A stretch of DNA of 64,000 nt from Pegoplata infirma (taxonomy: Eukaryota > Arthropoda > Insecta > Diptera > Anthomyiidae): assembly GCA_963921195.1 (NCBI GenBank), contig OY992539.1, forward strand, positions 95,860,964 through 95,924,963, read 5' to 3'. The position numbers were made by a program, and so were the translations under genes. Shown piece by piece: positions 10,863-22,522 of this stretch (the stretch's first letter is position 1; each line of letters starts with the position of its first letter). The notes under the pieces were generated by a model. That model made no database searches. It worked only from the letters and a program-made list of their open reading frames with translations, and was not told the origin of the DNA.

Positions 10863-12998
10863 ATACCCTCCACTCTACACTCAAAAAAAAAAGTTTGTAA
10901 AATGACATAAAATCCCCGTGATTTTACGGGGCAGGTTTTGTAAAATATGTACTAGCAAGAATCCCCGTAAAGTTACGGGGATAATTTGTAAATTGATTTA
11001 ACAAAAGAAAATGTAAATTTACAATTTTTTTTGTAAAATATCATCTTCAAGGTGAACATTTTTTTTGTAAATTTGAAAAAAAATTGGTAAATTTACAAAA
11101 CAAAATTGTAAACTTACAGAAAAAGGTTGTTATTTTACAAGGAAAAATAGAAAATGAAAAAAATAAATTGTAGATTAACAAATTATTTGGTTAAACTACT
11201 GTTTTTTATGCAAAAAACTTGTATATTTACAATAAAAAGTGGTAAATTTACAATTTTTATTGTGTGTGTACCATTTTTCCTTATTTTTTTGCCGTAAAAA
11301 CAGTAGTTTAACCATAAAATTTGTTAATCTACAATTTATTTTTTTCATTTTCTATTTTTCCTTGTAAAATAACAACCTTTTTCTGTAAGTTTACAATTTT
11401 GTTTTGTAAATTTACCAAAAAAAAAAAAATTTGTAAATTTACAATATTGTTTTTGTATTTTCTATTTCATTTTTGTAAAATTACAACTTTTTTCGTAAGT
11501 ATACAATTTTGTTTTTTAAATTTTCATATTTGTTTTGTAAATTTACAAAAAAATTGGTTTATTTACATATTGGTTTTGTAAATTTAAAGGTTTTTTACAT
11601 TGGTGCATCTTATTTTTCCTTCTTCGACAGCTAGAGTAGCACTTCAACAACCTGAAAAGATTTTTTTTCACTTGAGCACTTTTAACAAACTTTTTTATGT
11701 ATAACACTGCACTTTTTTATTTTTTTTTCGACATTTCGTTTTTCTTAAGTAGAACATATGAGAATTGCGAAGGAGGCTACACAAGAAATTTCTTATATTT
11801 TCAGGAAAAATTAGTCAAAAAATAACAATTTTTTTTTTGAATTTTTAATTATTTTCACAAGTATTTTTAAAAAATCGGAAAAAAAAATTTTGGATATTGT
11901 AGGTTGGATGTTTAAGTACCAGTTAAAATAAGAAAAATTTGATTTTTCATAATTGGCAGCTTTCTATTGACATTTTAGGTACCAAATTTAAAAAAAAAAT
12001 ACCAAAAAAATATGGTAAAATCACCAAAAAAAATGGTAAAAATACAAAAAAAAAAATAGAACAATTATATAGTAGAAACACATAAAAATTGTGGTATTTT
12101 ACTTAACGCAAATTACCAAAAAAATGGTGTAAAAATTATTTATAAAAAATTATTTTTAACTAAATTTTTTACTCCAAAACGCAAAAAAAAAAATTGAACT
12201 TAGAAAATTTTTGCGTGTCCTATTGTTGAATAATTATTTTTTTTTTTGTAAAACAACATTAATTCTAGTAATTAAATAAGTTTTGTAAAATTATATTGGA
12301 ATTTTGTACTTTTTAATACATACATTTCAAACTGAAAACCTTGTAAACGATCTAAAAAAAAAAATGTTTGTAATAAAACATTTTTTTGGTAAAAAGACTA
12401 AATAACATCAAGTAAAATTATGTTGTACAATTACAGTTTTCTTGTGTAAAAAAACTAAACACCTTGTAATATTTTTTTAATTTGTAAAATAATTTACTTT
12501 TTTGTAAATTTACCTAAAAAATTTGTAAAATAAATTTACCAACATATAATAGTAAAATTACAAAGCAAACTGTAGTTTTCGTTTTATTAAATATACAACA
12601 ATTTTTGTAAAAAGACAAAAATATTAGTAAAATAGAATTACAAGACCTTTTACTTGTAAATTTACAAACTTTTTTTTTTGAGTGTAGTGATAGTGGGTAT
12701 ATATAAGTTTGTCATTCCGTTTGTAACACCTCGATATATTGGTCTAGGACCCCATAAAGTATATATATTTATGATCCTCGATCGATTTTAAGTCGATCTA
12801 GCTATGTCCGTCCGTCCGTCCGTCCGTCTTTCTGTCTGTCCGTAGAAAACACGCTAACTTTTGAAAGACTTTACAGAGGCTACTGAAGTTTGGCATATAT
12901 GTTTGTCATTTACCTGGTCAGGTTGGTATTGCAATCCAGCCAAATCGGTCCAGTGAACGTTGGGTTGAAATGGATCAAAAGTGGCGCTTTATTCAAAA
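10863..12998 (+). mobile_element. mini-me copy 2, split by a MITE
   Basis: Begins ATACCCTCCACTC directly after the end of copy 1, is interrupted by the 10878-12684 MITE, and resumes at 12687 with GTGATAGTGGGTATATATAAG. It includes (GTCC)n near 12808-12842. It is broken again at about 12976 by an inverted-repeat element and probably continues from 14731 to 15472, where GTGGAGGGTATTTATAGATT and a TACTTGTT end are found. Confidence 0.75.
10878..12684. mobile_element. CACTC-type MITE, long copy (TA target)
   Basis: A 1807-bp non-coding element with CACTCAAAAAAAAAA at the left and TTTTTTTTTTGAGTG at the right, flanked by TA on both sides (10876-10877, 12685-12686). It interrupts a mini-me element. 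TA duplication suggests a Tc1/mariner-mobilised MITE. The left half matches 9242-10196; the right half (from about 11742) matches 15476-17153. It contains CCCCGTRATTTTACGGGG hairpins and many GTAAATTTAC palindromes. Frames at 11321-11581 are Lys/Phe/Ile low complexity. Confidence 0.8.
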
Positions 12999-14730
12999 CT
13001 GAAAAAAAAATTTTTACAAAAATTATTAATTTAGGGTTAAAGTATATAAAATTACACTAAAAAATCTGTCACAATTATTATTCTGAGTTGTTTACTTTTC
13101 TTGCAATCCGCCGTCAAAATCAAATAATTTTTTGTGTTTTTGAATATGGTGCTAAAAATTGAAAATCAACTTATTTATATATTTTTTTTTGGTATTTATT
13201 CATTCAAAAGTAATTTTTTTATTATGGAACCATCAACTTCAGGCATTTTCAAATACATTTCTGTTTTTTGTTTTTTGAAAATTGTTGTAAAAATATTTTT
13301 GAAATTTTTTTGTAAAATGTTCCAAAATTGGAGTACTTTTAATACTTGATGGAATATAAAAAAAAAATGTAAGAGGTTGTTGTTGCTTATACATTGTGAT
13401 AATAAAGCATGTAGTATAAGCTTTAATTTAATAGAAAAAAAACTTCCGCGTTTAATGCCGATATTTTTTTATTTAAGATTTTATGAAAAAAATACGGTGG
13501 CTTCAATAACACTTCATCACAAAAAAACAAAAAAGTTTCTGACCCAGAAACTAGATTCACTTATCGTTATGTATTTTGACCTTCTAAAATCGATTCTGTT
13601 ATCAGAATTGAATTCTATAGTTGGGGTTTCCTGAGATTTACAAGGAAAGTCCGCAAAGTGAACCCACCTAATTTACTTGTGAATTTGACAAAGTTACGAA
13701 ATTTTTTTTATTTTATTTCTGTATGTAAGGTGCAAATCTGATTTATTACGTAGAAAACAAGAGTATTTTAAATAAAATCCGTCAAAAATAGCAGAAGTTA
13801 CATGCATTTGAACAAAAACGCGTTATTTCAGTTTTATACAAAAACAGTTGTATTTATGTTGTGAATCAATGCATTTTTGTTAAAATAGTAACTTATGCAA
13901 TTTTTGATGGATTTTATGAAAAAAGCTCTTATTTTCTTCGTAATAAATCAGACTTGAACATTACATACCGAAATAAAATTTTAAAAAATGTTAGCTTATT
14001 GTTAGTCAAATTAACAAGGAAATCGGGTCAGTTCACTTTTGGGGACTTTCCTTGTAAATTAGAGAAAAACCCAACGATAGAATTTAATTCTGATCGCGGA
14101 ATTGAATTTAGAAGGTAAAAATACATAAGTATTAGTGGTCTAGACCGTTTTTGTGGGTCTTTGTAAGCTATATATAAACAAGTAAGAGTTTGAAATTCGG
14201 CTGTGCCAAATCTTTGATACCCTCCAACAAGCAAAAAATATAAAAATGACAGGGACGGTTTTTGTGGGGAGTGAGAAGGGGGCGGGGGCGGGGTAAGCAG
14301 ATGTCTCTGAGTGGTGTAATATAATATCTGACAAATATGATAATAATAGTTCAGAATTACAACTTTCCTGGCCTTTTTATGGAAAATTTTAATTTTGGTG
14401 TAACACAAAAATCCGACTTTGAACAAATTTTATGCAAGTATTAACACATATTTATTTTTTATTGTTTTAAATTTTTATTATTGCATTAAAAATACTTTAA
14501 TTTGAAACTGTATTCATTAAATTATCGCTTTTGGTTTAAAAGTTACAGCCTAAATTGTGAATCAAGTTCAATATTCAAGAAACACTAAAAAAATTCTGAC
14601 AGGTTAAAAATAAATAAAAAACACATGTTTTCTCTTTAAAAGGGTGCTTTCTAATGAATTATTTATCATTCATCAATTAAAAAATTTTATATGTTAAAAT
14701 TACTGCTTCCCTAATTAAAGCGCCACTTTG
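12976..14730. mobile_element. Inverted-repeat insertion in mini-me copy 2
   Basis: AAAAGTGGCGCTTTA at 12977-12991 is mirrored by TAAAGCGCCACTTT at 14716-14729. The segment separates two parts of a mini-me element and contains the smaller foldback at 13557-14133. Open frames inside (for example 13134-13349, 13377-13634, 14028-14426) are AT-rich and have no recognised domain. Confidence 0.6.
13557..14133. repeat. Foldback, TTACAAGGAAAGTCC in arms
   Basis: Arms of roughly 110 bp: the left runs from ATGTATTTTGACCTTCTAAA through TTACAAGGAAAGTCC (to about 13660), the right is the imperfect reverse complement ending near 14133. The motif resembles the ACAAGGGAAGT ends of three other foldbacks here, but in this copy it lies inside the arm. 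Confidence 0.75.
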
Positions 14731-15472
14731 CTTCTCATTCAACACAATGTGCAGTGGTTCAAAAGTTATGAGCAAAAGAGTAAATTTCGGCAAGGGTATT
14801 TCGCGAATTTACGAGATAAAAAACACGATAACTTTCGAAAGACAATAATGAGACTACTGAAGCTTGGCACGTATCTTTGCCGTTCCCCGGGTCTGTTTGG
14901 TTTTAAATTTCAGCTCAATCTGTCCAGTGGTTCAAAAGTTATAAGCAAAACCTTGAATTTCAGATTAGTTTCATCTAAAATGCCACGTGTTTTAACAAGT
15001 TTTAAAAGCATTGGTGGTAACTTAACAATGCTTTTCAAACTTGTTTAATTTTAAAGCAATGCTTTTTAAACTTGTTTAGTTTTAAAAGCATTGGTAACTT
15101 AAAAATTGCACTCGAAAAAAATTTTACACTCAAAAAAAATTTTACACTTAAAAAAATTTTACACTCAAAAAAAAATTTACACAAAAAAAAATTTTTTTTT
15201 TTTACAAAAATGACAATATTTTGTGTAAGAAATATTTTTACAGTAAAAAAAACATTACACTCGAAAAAAATTTTACACTCAAAAAAAAAATTAGTAATTT
15301 TTCTTTAAAAAAAAAAAAAATGACAAAAAAAGAGTTTTTTACTCAAAATCAAATATTTCTAATTAAAATTGTTAAGTTTTTCACGTTAAAAAATGTACTA
15401 CCCTTTAAAAAAAATGCATTGTGGAGGGTATTTATAGATTCGGCAAAGTCGATTAACTTTTCTACTTGTTTG
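14731..15472 (+). mobile_element. mini-me element, 3' part
   Basis: Contains two diverged repeats of a block with GTGGTTCAAAAGTTATRAGC (about 14752 and 14930). It then has the CACTCGAAAAAAATTTTACA module and ends GTGGAGGGTATTTATAGATT...TACTTGTT at 15420-15472. Overlapping frames translate AT-rich repeats. Confidence 0.6.
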
Positions 15473-15475
15473 TTT

Positions 15476-17153
15476 TGGAATTTCGTTTTTCTTAAGTAGA
15501 ACATATGAGAATTGCGAAGGAGGCTACACAAGAAATTTCTTATATTTTCAAGAAAAACTAGTCAAAAAAATTACATTTTTTTCGAATTTTTAATTATTTT
15601 AGCAAGTATTTTTAAAAAATTATAAAAAAAAACTTTGGATATTGTAGATTGGACGTTTAAGTACCTGATAAAATAAGAAAAAACTTAATTTTTCATAATT
15701 GACAGCTTTTGATTGACATTTTAGTTGCCAGATTTAAAAAAAAAGTACCAAAAAAATATGGTAAAATTACCAAAAAATGGTCAAAATACAAACAAAAAAC
15801 TAGAACAATAATATAGTAAAAACATATAAAAATTGTGGCATTTTACTTAAAGCAAGTTACCAAAAAATTGTCTTAATATTCAATTTTTTGATAAAGCTTA
15901 CAACTAATTGAAAAATGTTTGTATCCGGAACTTAAAAAATTTTCAAAATTTTTTTATGAAATTTTTTATTTATAAAAAATAATTTTTAAGAAAATACACC
16001 CAAAAAAAAAAACTTGTAAAGTTACCAATAAATCTCGTGATTTTACGAGGCTATTCTCGTAAAATATGACGTAGGTAAAATTCTTGAAAAATTACGAGGA
16101 TTTCCTCGTAATTTTGAATGCACCAAATGGTAAACTTACACGAAAAAATGGTACATATGTTTAAAAAAATGGTAAATTTACAAACCGAAATGGTAAATTT
16201 ACAAAAAAAAAAGATTTTGTTAACAACATAAATCTTCGTAATAAAATAATTTTTTGTAAAATAACTGTTTTTTTTTTTTTTAATTAACTACTCCTCCTTA
16301 AATTAATCCTCGTAATAAAATTTTCAAAATTTTGTCAACTTTTTTAAATATTTTTCAATAAAAAAAAAAAAAATACAAAAAAAAAAGTTGTCTTGTTAAA
16401 CAACATAAATCGTCGTATAACATAATTTTTGTAAAATAAAGTTTTTTTTTGTAATTCAACTAGAATCCTCGTAATAAAAACTTCGTCGTAAAATTAAAGT
16501 TTTTTTTTTGTAAAATAACCTTTCAAAATGGTAGAATACAATTACGAAAATAAACTTGTAAAATTACCAATAAAACTGTAGTTCTCGTTTGAGCAAAGTA
16601 CAAGATTTTTTGTTAAAAAACAAGGAAAATTGTTAAATATTGGTAGAACGGGATTACAAGGCATTTTACCAGGCATTTTACAAGTTTATTTTTTTTGAGT
16701 GTATGGACTTAGAAAATTTTTGCGTCTCCTATTGTTGTATAATTATTTTTCAATACAAATTTTTGTTTAATTACATTTTTTTTGTGTCAAAATACTGAAA
16801 ACCTTGTAAACTATTTAAAAAATCTTGAAAAAAAATTGTTTGTAATAAAACATTTTTTGGTAGAAAGACTAAATACTATCAAATAAAATGTTGTTGTACA
16901 ATTACAATTTTCTTGTGTAAAACAACTAAACACCTTGTATTTTTTTTTAATTTGTAAAATTATTTTTTTTTTTGTTAATTTACCTAAAAAAATTGTTAAA
17001 TAAATTTACCAACATATTATAGTAAAATTACAAAGCGCACGATAGTTTTTGTTTTATTAAAAATACAAAAATTTTTGTAAATAGACAAAAATAATAGTAA
17101 AATAGAATTACATGACCTTTTGCTTGTAATTTTACAAACTTTTTTTTTGAGTG
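15476..17153. mobile_element. Second copy of the long CACTC-type MITE (right half)
   Basis: From TTTCGTTTTTCTTAAGTAGA onward it repeats 11742-12684 closely, ending TTTTTTTTGAGTG before TA at 17154-17155. It is interrupted by a smaller CACCC/CACTC element at 15997-16701, which explains its extra length. Confidence 0.75.
15997..16701. mobile_element. CACCC/CACTC MITE nested in a relative
   Basis: A 705-bp element starting CACCCAAAAAAAAAA and ending TTTTTTTTGAGTG, flanked by TA at 15995-15996 and 16702-16703. The paralogue at 12170-12210 lacks it, so the insertion boundary can be read directly. Internal hairpins use CTCGTGATTTTACGAG rather than the CCCCG version in 9242-10196. Confidence 0.8.
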
Positions 17154-17155
17154 TA

Positions 17156-17316
17156 TGAACTAACTTGAAATAAAAATTATTTCAGTTAACTTATTTTTAG
17201 CAAAACGTTTTTGCTAACTTTACCAAAAAAATTGTGGGTTCAAAATTAGCAAATTTTCTTGCAGGCTTACAAGCTTTTTTTGCTAACTTTACAGTTTTTT
17301 TTTTTTTTTTTGAGTG
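17156..17316. mobile_element. TTAGCAAA-type MITE, right end
   Basis: Repeated GCTAACTTTAC / TTAGCAAA motifs and a TTTTTTTTTGAGTG terminus before TA at 17317-17318. Confidence 0.5.
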
Positions 17317-17330
17317 TAGCCTTTATAAAA

Positions 17331-17553
17331 TGCAGTGTGGAGGGTATTCATAGATTCGTCAAAGTCGAATTTAACTTTTCTACTTGTTTTTTTATACAAT
17401 GATAAATTTGTATTTCTTTAGTGCAAAGAGTATAATAATGAATATTTAAACACATATTCGAAAGGAAATTTGCCGCCCCCAAAAAAATAAAACGCCCCTG
17501 CAATTTTTTTTTGCATGTTGGAGGGTATAAATGATTTAACACTCTTACTTGTT
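17331..17553 (+). mobile_element. Two mini-me 3' end fragments
   Basis: GTGGAGGGTATTCATAGATT followed by TTCTACTTGTT (17335-17390), and a second GGAGGGTATAAATGATTTAA then CTTACTTGTT near 17519-17553. Confidence 0.6.
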
Positions 17554-17559
17554 CTTATT

Positions 17560-17845
17560 ACAGTAGATCTTTTCTAATTACAAGTGATAATTTCGAACTA
17601 CAATTGGAATCTTCAAATTACAATTGATCCTTTTGGAATTACAATTGATATTTTTCCAATTACAATTGATCTCTTTCGAATTACAATTGGAATTTTCGGA
17701 AAACAATTGGAATTTTCGAATCACAAATAGAATTTTTGAATTATAAATAGAATCTTCGAATTCCAAATGGAATTAAAAATGGAATATTCGAACTACAAAT
17801 ACCATTTTCGAACTACAATTGATATTTTTCGAATTACATCGGAAA
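17560..17845. repeat. Degenerate ATTACAATTGGAATTTTCGA repeats
   Basis: About ten diverged units of 20-28 bp built on ATTACAATTG(G/A)(A/T) and TTTTCGAA. The AT-rich frame at 17578-17766 (-) translates them. Confidence 0.7.
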
Positions 17846-18052
17846 ATAGTGTACTTAACGCCAACAATGTTATAAGTTTCTTAGAAAAAAATTATGATTT
17901 TTTTTATTTTTAGCGATGATCCCCAGTTTTTGCTTTAGCCCTTTTTTAAAGCTTTAGAAGTTTTTAGAAAATTTTACTGAAATATAAAAAATCTTCCATT
18001 ATAATTTTTCTCTCGGTTAATTTTCGTAATTGTTTTCTAATTTTTGCTAAAA

Positions 18053-18182
18053 GACCGTATTTACATTAGGCAATTTTAATTGCGGCAATTCTGATTTTTT
18101 CGTGTATCAGAGAGAGATCTAAGATTCTTCCCTCTCTCTCTGATACACTAGAAAATCAAAATTGCCTTATGTAAATTAGGTC
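18053..18182. mobile_element. Short hairpin MITE
   Basis: A 130-bp near-complete hairpin: GACCGTATTTACATTAGGCA at 18053 pairs with the sequence ending TGTAAATTAGGTC at 18182. The stem continues through GTGTATCAGAGAGAGA and its complement; the loop is about 15 nt. Confidence 0.8.
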
Positions 18183-18827
18183 AAACACAAAAATCTATAA
18201 AATTTATTTTTTAAATATATTTTTAATAACAAAGTAATTAAAACTATACACACTATGAACATAAATGCATTAATATTTATAAATTTAAAACTAATAATCA
18301 TAGCTGTATGCTATGATTGAAATAACGAAATGAATAAATAACAATATTTTTTCAAAAATAATCAAATAACAGATTATTTAAATATTTGAAAATGAATAAT
18401 ATTTATTTTGATTTTATTTGAATAACGAAAAATCGAATAATTTTTTCTGATTTTTTTTATTCAAACAAACAAAATATAATTTTTCAAAATAATCAACAAA
18501 AATTTGTGATTTTTTTTGGTTATTCACAAAAATTCAAATAAATAACGTATTATTCAAACAACAAAAAATAAATATTCTTGAAAATTTTGTGTTTGAAAAA
18601 AAATCTATTTCATTTATTTTGAACAGAGAAACACAAAATTATTCTTACAACACAGTTTTGTTTTGATGTCAGGTTCTTATAAATTGTAATTTAATAAAGT
18701 CCATTTAAATTCAGAAAAGTTAAGTTGTAATTTAGGAAATTCCAAGTGCAGATATAAAAACTTTTATTTTTTTAACAAAAGTATAAAAATCTGAAAAAAG
18801 GCGATTTTTAGAGGTTGGTTTAAAAGG

Positions 18828-18965
18828 ACTATACTCACTTTGTCATTCCGTGTGTAATGAATCGAAATATTCATCTAACAGACTATACAATATATGTTAT
18901 TGATTAGAGATAGATTGTAACACATTCTACAGATGTCCGTCCGTTTGTTTGTGGAAGACATGATG
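18828..18965 (+). mobile_element. mini-me fragment
   Basis: Keeps CTTTGTCATTCCGTGTGTAA and GATGTCCGTCCGTTTGTTTG in the usual order; the rest is lost. Confidence 0.6.
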
Positions 18966-19199
18966 CAGTCCCAACTAACAACAAATGCAAAATTAAATAA
19001 AATATTTCTATGTCAGAAGAAGTTCTTGCGAAATGGAATGATATCTGATAATTATTAAATACAAATTTTTTTCTTAATTCACTTACATATAAAAAAACAA
19101 AGTTTTGGGTGACGATATCTTTAATTTAAAGACCCTTACGAAATTTTAAAACCCGGTTTTCGAATAGTTCGAAAATCAGCATTTTTTTTTAATTGACAA

Positions 19200-21000
19200 A
19201 AAACCGAATGAACCCGTTTTTTCGGTTTTTTGCAAAATAAGGCAAAAAATATTTATTACGGCCAATATAAAGCAGAGATTTGTCGGTGTTTCGAAAAAAT
19301 TGGTACTTTATATCACCATTTCCAATATTACTTCAGAAAATAAAATTTGTATTTAAGAAATTTGCAATTATATTTCAGAAATTTTTAAATACGTTTCAAT
19401 TTTATTTATATGTATTTCAAAAATTTTCATTTATGTTTCAGAAATTCATTTACGTTTCAAAAATTACCAATTGTATTTTAGAGGTTTTCATTTCTACAAA
19501 TTGTAATGCAAATGAAAATTTCTGATATAATAATGAAAGTTTCTTAAAAGCGTTTAGAGAATTTGGAATATCAATGAAAAATTTTGAAAACAAAAGGAAT
19601 TTTTGAAAACCATAGAAATTTTTGAAATACAAAAGAAAAATTTAAAAAACCAATGGAAATTTTGAAATACAAACCGAAATTTTTTAAATACAATTGAAAT
19701 TTTATAAAAAGCATTTAAAAAAGGTTCAAACTTCAATGGAATATTTTTTACTGCAAACATTTTTTATTAACAAAAAAAATAACTAGCAAACCAGGGTTGC
19801 AAAAGTTGGTACAATTGTACTTTTTTTGGTACAATTTGAAACTCAAAAGTACAATGGTACACCAATGACTCATTTGGTACAATTTTAAAACTTGTTGACG
19901 TTTTTTTGAACACCCACTTACAATTAGTAATATGAGGAATTAAAGTTGCATTTTTTTACAACTTTTGATTTTCCTAAGTGTCTGGGCAAATTGTAATTCT
20001 ACTAGACCTAAAAATCATGTGGTCAATCGAACACGAATATTGCAAAATGTATCGCTATTTGAAATTTGAAAAATTGCGGATTCTTCAGTGATCAAGAAAG
20101 TAAAAAAAAATCCAATATTTTTTTACCCTTTCATAGAGCGTGGTGCCCTTCGATCAAAGTATTGATTTTTTGTAAAATTTTTACCAAAAACTCTAAACTT
20201 TGATCAAAGGTCGCCATGAGTTTAAATGGTCTGATTTGGCTCAAATTAGGTTTAAATGAAAGTTTGTCTTCAGCTTTATGTCAATAGATATAATAGTCAA
20301 TAGTCCTGAACCCAGAAAAAAACGACACTTTTTTAAATTTTAAATGGCGATATCTCGAAAACCACTTGAACCATTTAAAGTAATAAAATTAAATTAATAA
20401 AAAAAATTTCCAAAAAAATAAAATTTTGCTGGAAGAAAACTTTGATCGAAGGTCTGAATCTCTATGAAAGGAAAAAAAATTGAGATTTAAAAAAAATAAT
20501 AATAATAATAATAATTTGTTTTACGTTTATTTAAAAAAAAATGGTACAATTGTGGTCGAAAAAGTACAATTTTATCAGCTCGTTGGTACAATTTTGATGT
20601 TCTCGTTTTGCAACCCTGTAGCAAACATTAAAAAATTACTTAAAATAAAATTTTGATAGTCGACAAAAATGTTCATTAAAAATTTTTGCTTATTTTTTTT
20701 TTTATATGTAAAGATTTGCCACATCCAGAAATGATTTTCACTCAAATTTATGGATTCAGCCAAGGCGAAATTATTTTTTTTACTTGGTATTCATTCATTT
20801 GGGATTTTTTTTAACACCTTTGCACTAAAAAAATCGAGTTTAACTGCTTTTAAAGGTTGATTTATAAAAACCGGGGTTCGACAGTAAACCAACCGGTCTA
20901 ACCGGTTTTCAAATAGTTAAGATTTTAAAAATTCGGAAGTTGCAAGCCACATAAAACCGGTTTAAACCGGTTTCGAAAAACCGGTCTAATCACCCTAGTA
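19200..21000 (-). repeat. CCGGTTTT / TTTCAGAAA composite repeat, copy A
   Basis: Homologous, in inverted orientation, to 37066-37900: AAACCGGT blocks (20870-20998), a GATAGTCGACAAAAATGTTC block (20655-20674) and degenerate TTTCAGAAATTTCCATTT-like units (19270-19760). This copy is interrupted by the hAT element at 19792-20618; copy B is not. Confidence 0.65.
19792..20618. mobile_element. hAT element, CAGGGTTGCAAAA ends
   Basis: An 827-bp element with CAGGGTTGCAAAA at 19792-19804 and its exact reverse complement at 20606-20618. Identical 8-bp TAGCAAAC duplications flank it (19784-19791, 20619-20626). CAGGGTTGC is a common hAT terminus. GGTACAATT motifs are repeated just inside both ends, resembling subterminal binding repeats. 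There is an (AAT)n run near 20495-20515. No transposase frame remains. Confidence 0.92.
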
Positions 21001-22522
21001 AATATACATCCTTTCAGGACTGTCTATTGTTTTAAAAAAATATCGAAAAGTTTATTCAAGTAGTGTATTTTCAATAGCAAAACGTTTTAACAGTATTTTT
21101 TAAACATTAAAAATCAATTTGCGAAAAAATTAAAAAAATATTCTAATTAATAGCCTTGTTTTTTGCATTAAATCAATATTGGAATAACTTATTTTACTTT
21201 AAAAAGGTTAAAATCTGGCCAAACAATTTTTTTTAATTTTTTTCTGAATCTACATCCTATTATCAATAATAAAATAAAAACATAATTAAGCTAAGGTAAA
21301 AATTTGAAGTATAAAAACTAAATTTAGTTAAATCCTAGGATTAAATTGGATTTATTTATACCATTTTACATTATGGACACCGCTTAGTTTCTTACCTGTT
21401 TATATGTATTTACTAATTGTATGTAGATTTAGAAAAAAAAATATAAAAAAAAAAATTATGGACTTGATTTGACACATTTTTACAATAAATAAAGTAAATC
21501 CCAATCTAAATCCGGTCTGAAAAAAATCAAGCCTAATGTTTTAGTAAAGAAAACCTTTAATAACAAGCTAACAATAAAACAATAGTGGTTTGTAAGAATA
21601 ATTGTGTGTTTTACTGTATAATAAAATGCAAAATAAATAAAAACAAAATTATTTTTCAAACACAAAATTTTCAAGAATATTTCTTTTTTTTGTTTAAATA
21701 ATACGTTATTCATTTGAATTTTTGTGAATAACCAAAAAAAATCACAAATTTTTGTTGATTATTTTGAAAAAATCTATTTTGTTTGTTTGAATAAGCAATC
21801 AGAAAAAATTATTTGATTTTTTTGGAAAGAAATATTATTTCATTTTTATGAATTTGAATAAAATAAAATTTTATTTTATTCAAACCAAAATAAATAAAAT
21901 AACAAAACATTTTATTTTTTGATAGCCAACTAAAATATCAAAGTATTTTATTTATTTCCAAAAAATCCAAATAAAAAAAATCAATAATACAGCTATGCTA
22001 ATAATAAACTTTTATTTCATTTCATAACACCAAAAACAACAACTGTTTTAATAATATAAAAACTGTCAACAACTACAAAAATACACCAAACAACTATGAC
22101 ATCAAACTAAACAACACATTCTAAAACATGCGGGGGATTTTTTAAAAATCTTTTAATATTAAATATGAACGACAAAAAAAATATTTAACAATGCCGCTTG
22201 CACTTCTGGTCATATGAACACATATGGTGTTCATTATATGGATGGTGTTATACGGCAAAATCAACAACAATCACACAAACAACAACAATGGAAAAACGGA
22301 AATGCAAATCTAAAACGGAAATTGAAAATACACCAAAACTATTAACAACAACAACAAAATCAATATCACAAACATACACATGGCATACAAACAAACTTGA
22401 CTGTGTTGTGCTACGATGCAACTGTGTTCAAATAAAAATTTAAATTAAAACAACTTGTGTTTGTATTGTGCTAAACTGCACACTGTTCAAATACCACCAA
22501 CCTCCACTACTCCACCATTCAG
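21001..22522. other. Intron sequence upstream of the first exon
   Basis: Outside the inverted-repeat arm at 21690-21999, AT-rich DNA without recognised elements. 22040-22440 is rich in AACAACA and CACAAACA runs; the 81-codon frame at 22198-22443 translates these and looks non-coding. The end, CTACTCCACCATTCAG, is a plausible splice acceptor. Confidence 0.5.

Larger units (their letters stand above)
18300..21999. repeat. Large inverted-repeat block
   Basis: Arms at 18300-18580 and 21690-21999. Both outer ends have an ATAGCTGTATG / CATACAGCTATG-like motif. The inner 150 bp match well, including AATCAACAAAAATTTGTGAT and GGTTATTCACAAAAATTCAA. The 3.1 kb between contains a mini-me fragment (18828-18965), TTTCAGAAA-type repeats, a hAT element and a CCGGTTTT block. 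The unit may be an old foldback or two opposed copies of one repeat. Confidence 0.6.

Noticed and set aside
22198..22443. An 81-codon frame just upstream of exon A as a possible further exon
   Set aside because: Composition is Thr/Lys-rich from AACAACA and CACA runs; it has no laminin G similarity and is not in frame with a clear splice join.
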